Shown in pieces: positions 63,958 through 64,000 of a stretch of 64,000 nucleotides of DNA. This stretch comes from Achromobacter insuavis (lineage in GTDB: Bacteria; Pseudomonadota; Gammaproteobacteria; Burkholderiales; Burkholderiaceae_B). The notes beneath the pieces are model-generated. The model did not search any database. It was given only the letters and a program-made list of their open reading frames with translations, and was not told the origin of the DNA. The DNA lies in contig NZ_CADIJR010000014.1 of NCBI RefSeq assembly GCF_902859645.1, positions 1 through 64,000 of the forward strand, in the 5' to 3' direction. Each line of letters opens with the position of its first letter. Within the stretch, counting starts at the first letter, position 1. The translations under genes were made by a program, and so were the position numbers.

Positions 63958-64000
63958 GTGAAGCCCTTGCCATCGCCCCGCCCGGCAGCCGTGGCGCTGC
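63958..64000 (+). CDS. Start of a truncated gene (first 14 codons)
   Basis: GTG at 63958 with an AGGAG site 10 bases upstream opens a frame that runs off the window. The visible residues (VKPLPSPRPAAVAL) look like the start of a signal peptide. Product unknown. It is downstream of two palindromes and is probably regulated through them. Confidence 0.4.
   Translation, partial: MKPLPSPRPAAVAL

Overview
The window is GC-rich chromosomal DNA of an alcaligenaceous betaproteobacterium. The type III secretion genes match the Bordetella bsc/bop locus in content and order. Instead of the Bordetella bteA effector, the locus carries an ExoU-type patatin phospholipase. Together with the housekeeping neighbourhoods (tyrS / M23 peptidase / anmK / erpA; argC / rpsI / rplM; glyA / nrdR), this points to Achromobacter (A. 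xylosoxidans-like) rather than Bordetella itself. The species call is inference.

Region 1 (1-20.6 kb) is a T3SS locus with two divergent arms. The minus arm, read from the centre leftwards, carries two tandem Bsp22-type tip-filament paralogues, a small unknown protein, chaperone bcrH1, translocators bopD and bopB, chaperone bcrH2, a TPR protein, inner rod bscI, lipoprotein ring bscJ, bscK, bscL, ATPase bscN, stalk bscO, needle-length regulator bscP and the start of C-ring bscQ, which runs off the window. The plus arm carries gatekeeper bopN, a class I chaperone-like gene, the sctX/sctY pair, export gate bcrD, inner ring bscD, bscE and needle bscF. Then come a convergent CesT-type chaperone, a two-domain CesT-like chaperone and the phospholipase effector. 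Most neighbours overlap by a few bases, which implies translational coupling. The 222-bp divergent region holds a perfect 9-5-9 palindrome. A GGTAACGAAAG element in it recurs upstream of the chaperone-effector pair.

Region 2 (20.6-29.2 kb) is accessory metabolism: a GCS2-type glutamate-cysteine ligase; a LysR regulator divergent from a Bug/TctC receptor and beta-propeller gene, with palindromes between them; a FrnE-like DsbA oxidoreductase; a DXD glycosyltransferase; a tautomerase divergent from a second LysR regulator; and tRNA-Ser(GGA).

Region 3 (29.3-42 kb) holds the prkA-yeaH-spoVR stress operon, a DUF3142 lipoprotein with a large lipoprotein partner, ribD, an isochorismatase-family hydrolase with a GlxA-type regulator, and nrdR. 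A lone fimbrial tip-adhesin-like gene sits between nrdR and glyA (42.2-43.3 kb).

Region 4 (43.7-64 kb) is mostly core genome: glyA, a LysE exporter, a YbhB-like protein, tyrS, an M23 peptidase, anmK, erpA, a DUF6776 protein, argC, rpsI-rplM, a complete liv branched-chain amino acid ABC transporter with its binding protein, an orphan TRAP-type binding protein carrying 11 KPAE repeats, pmbA, yjgA, an esterase, and the first codons of a gene preceded by two palindromes. No insertion sequence, integrase, CRISPR array or rRNA was seen.
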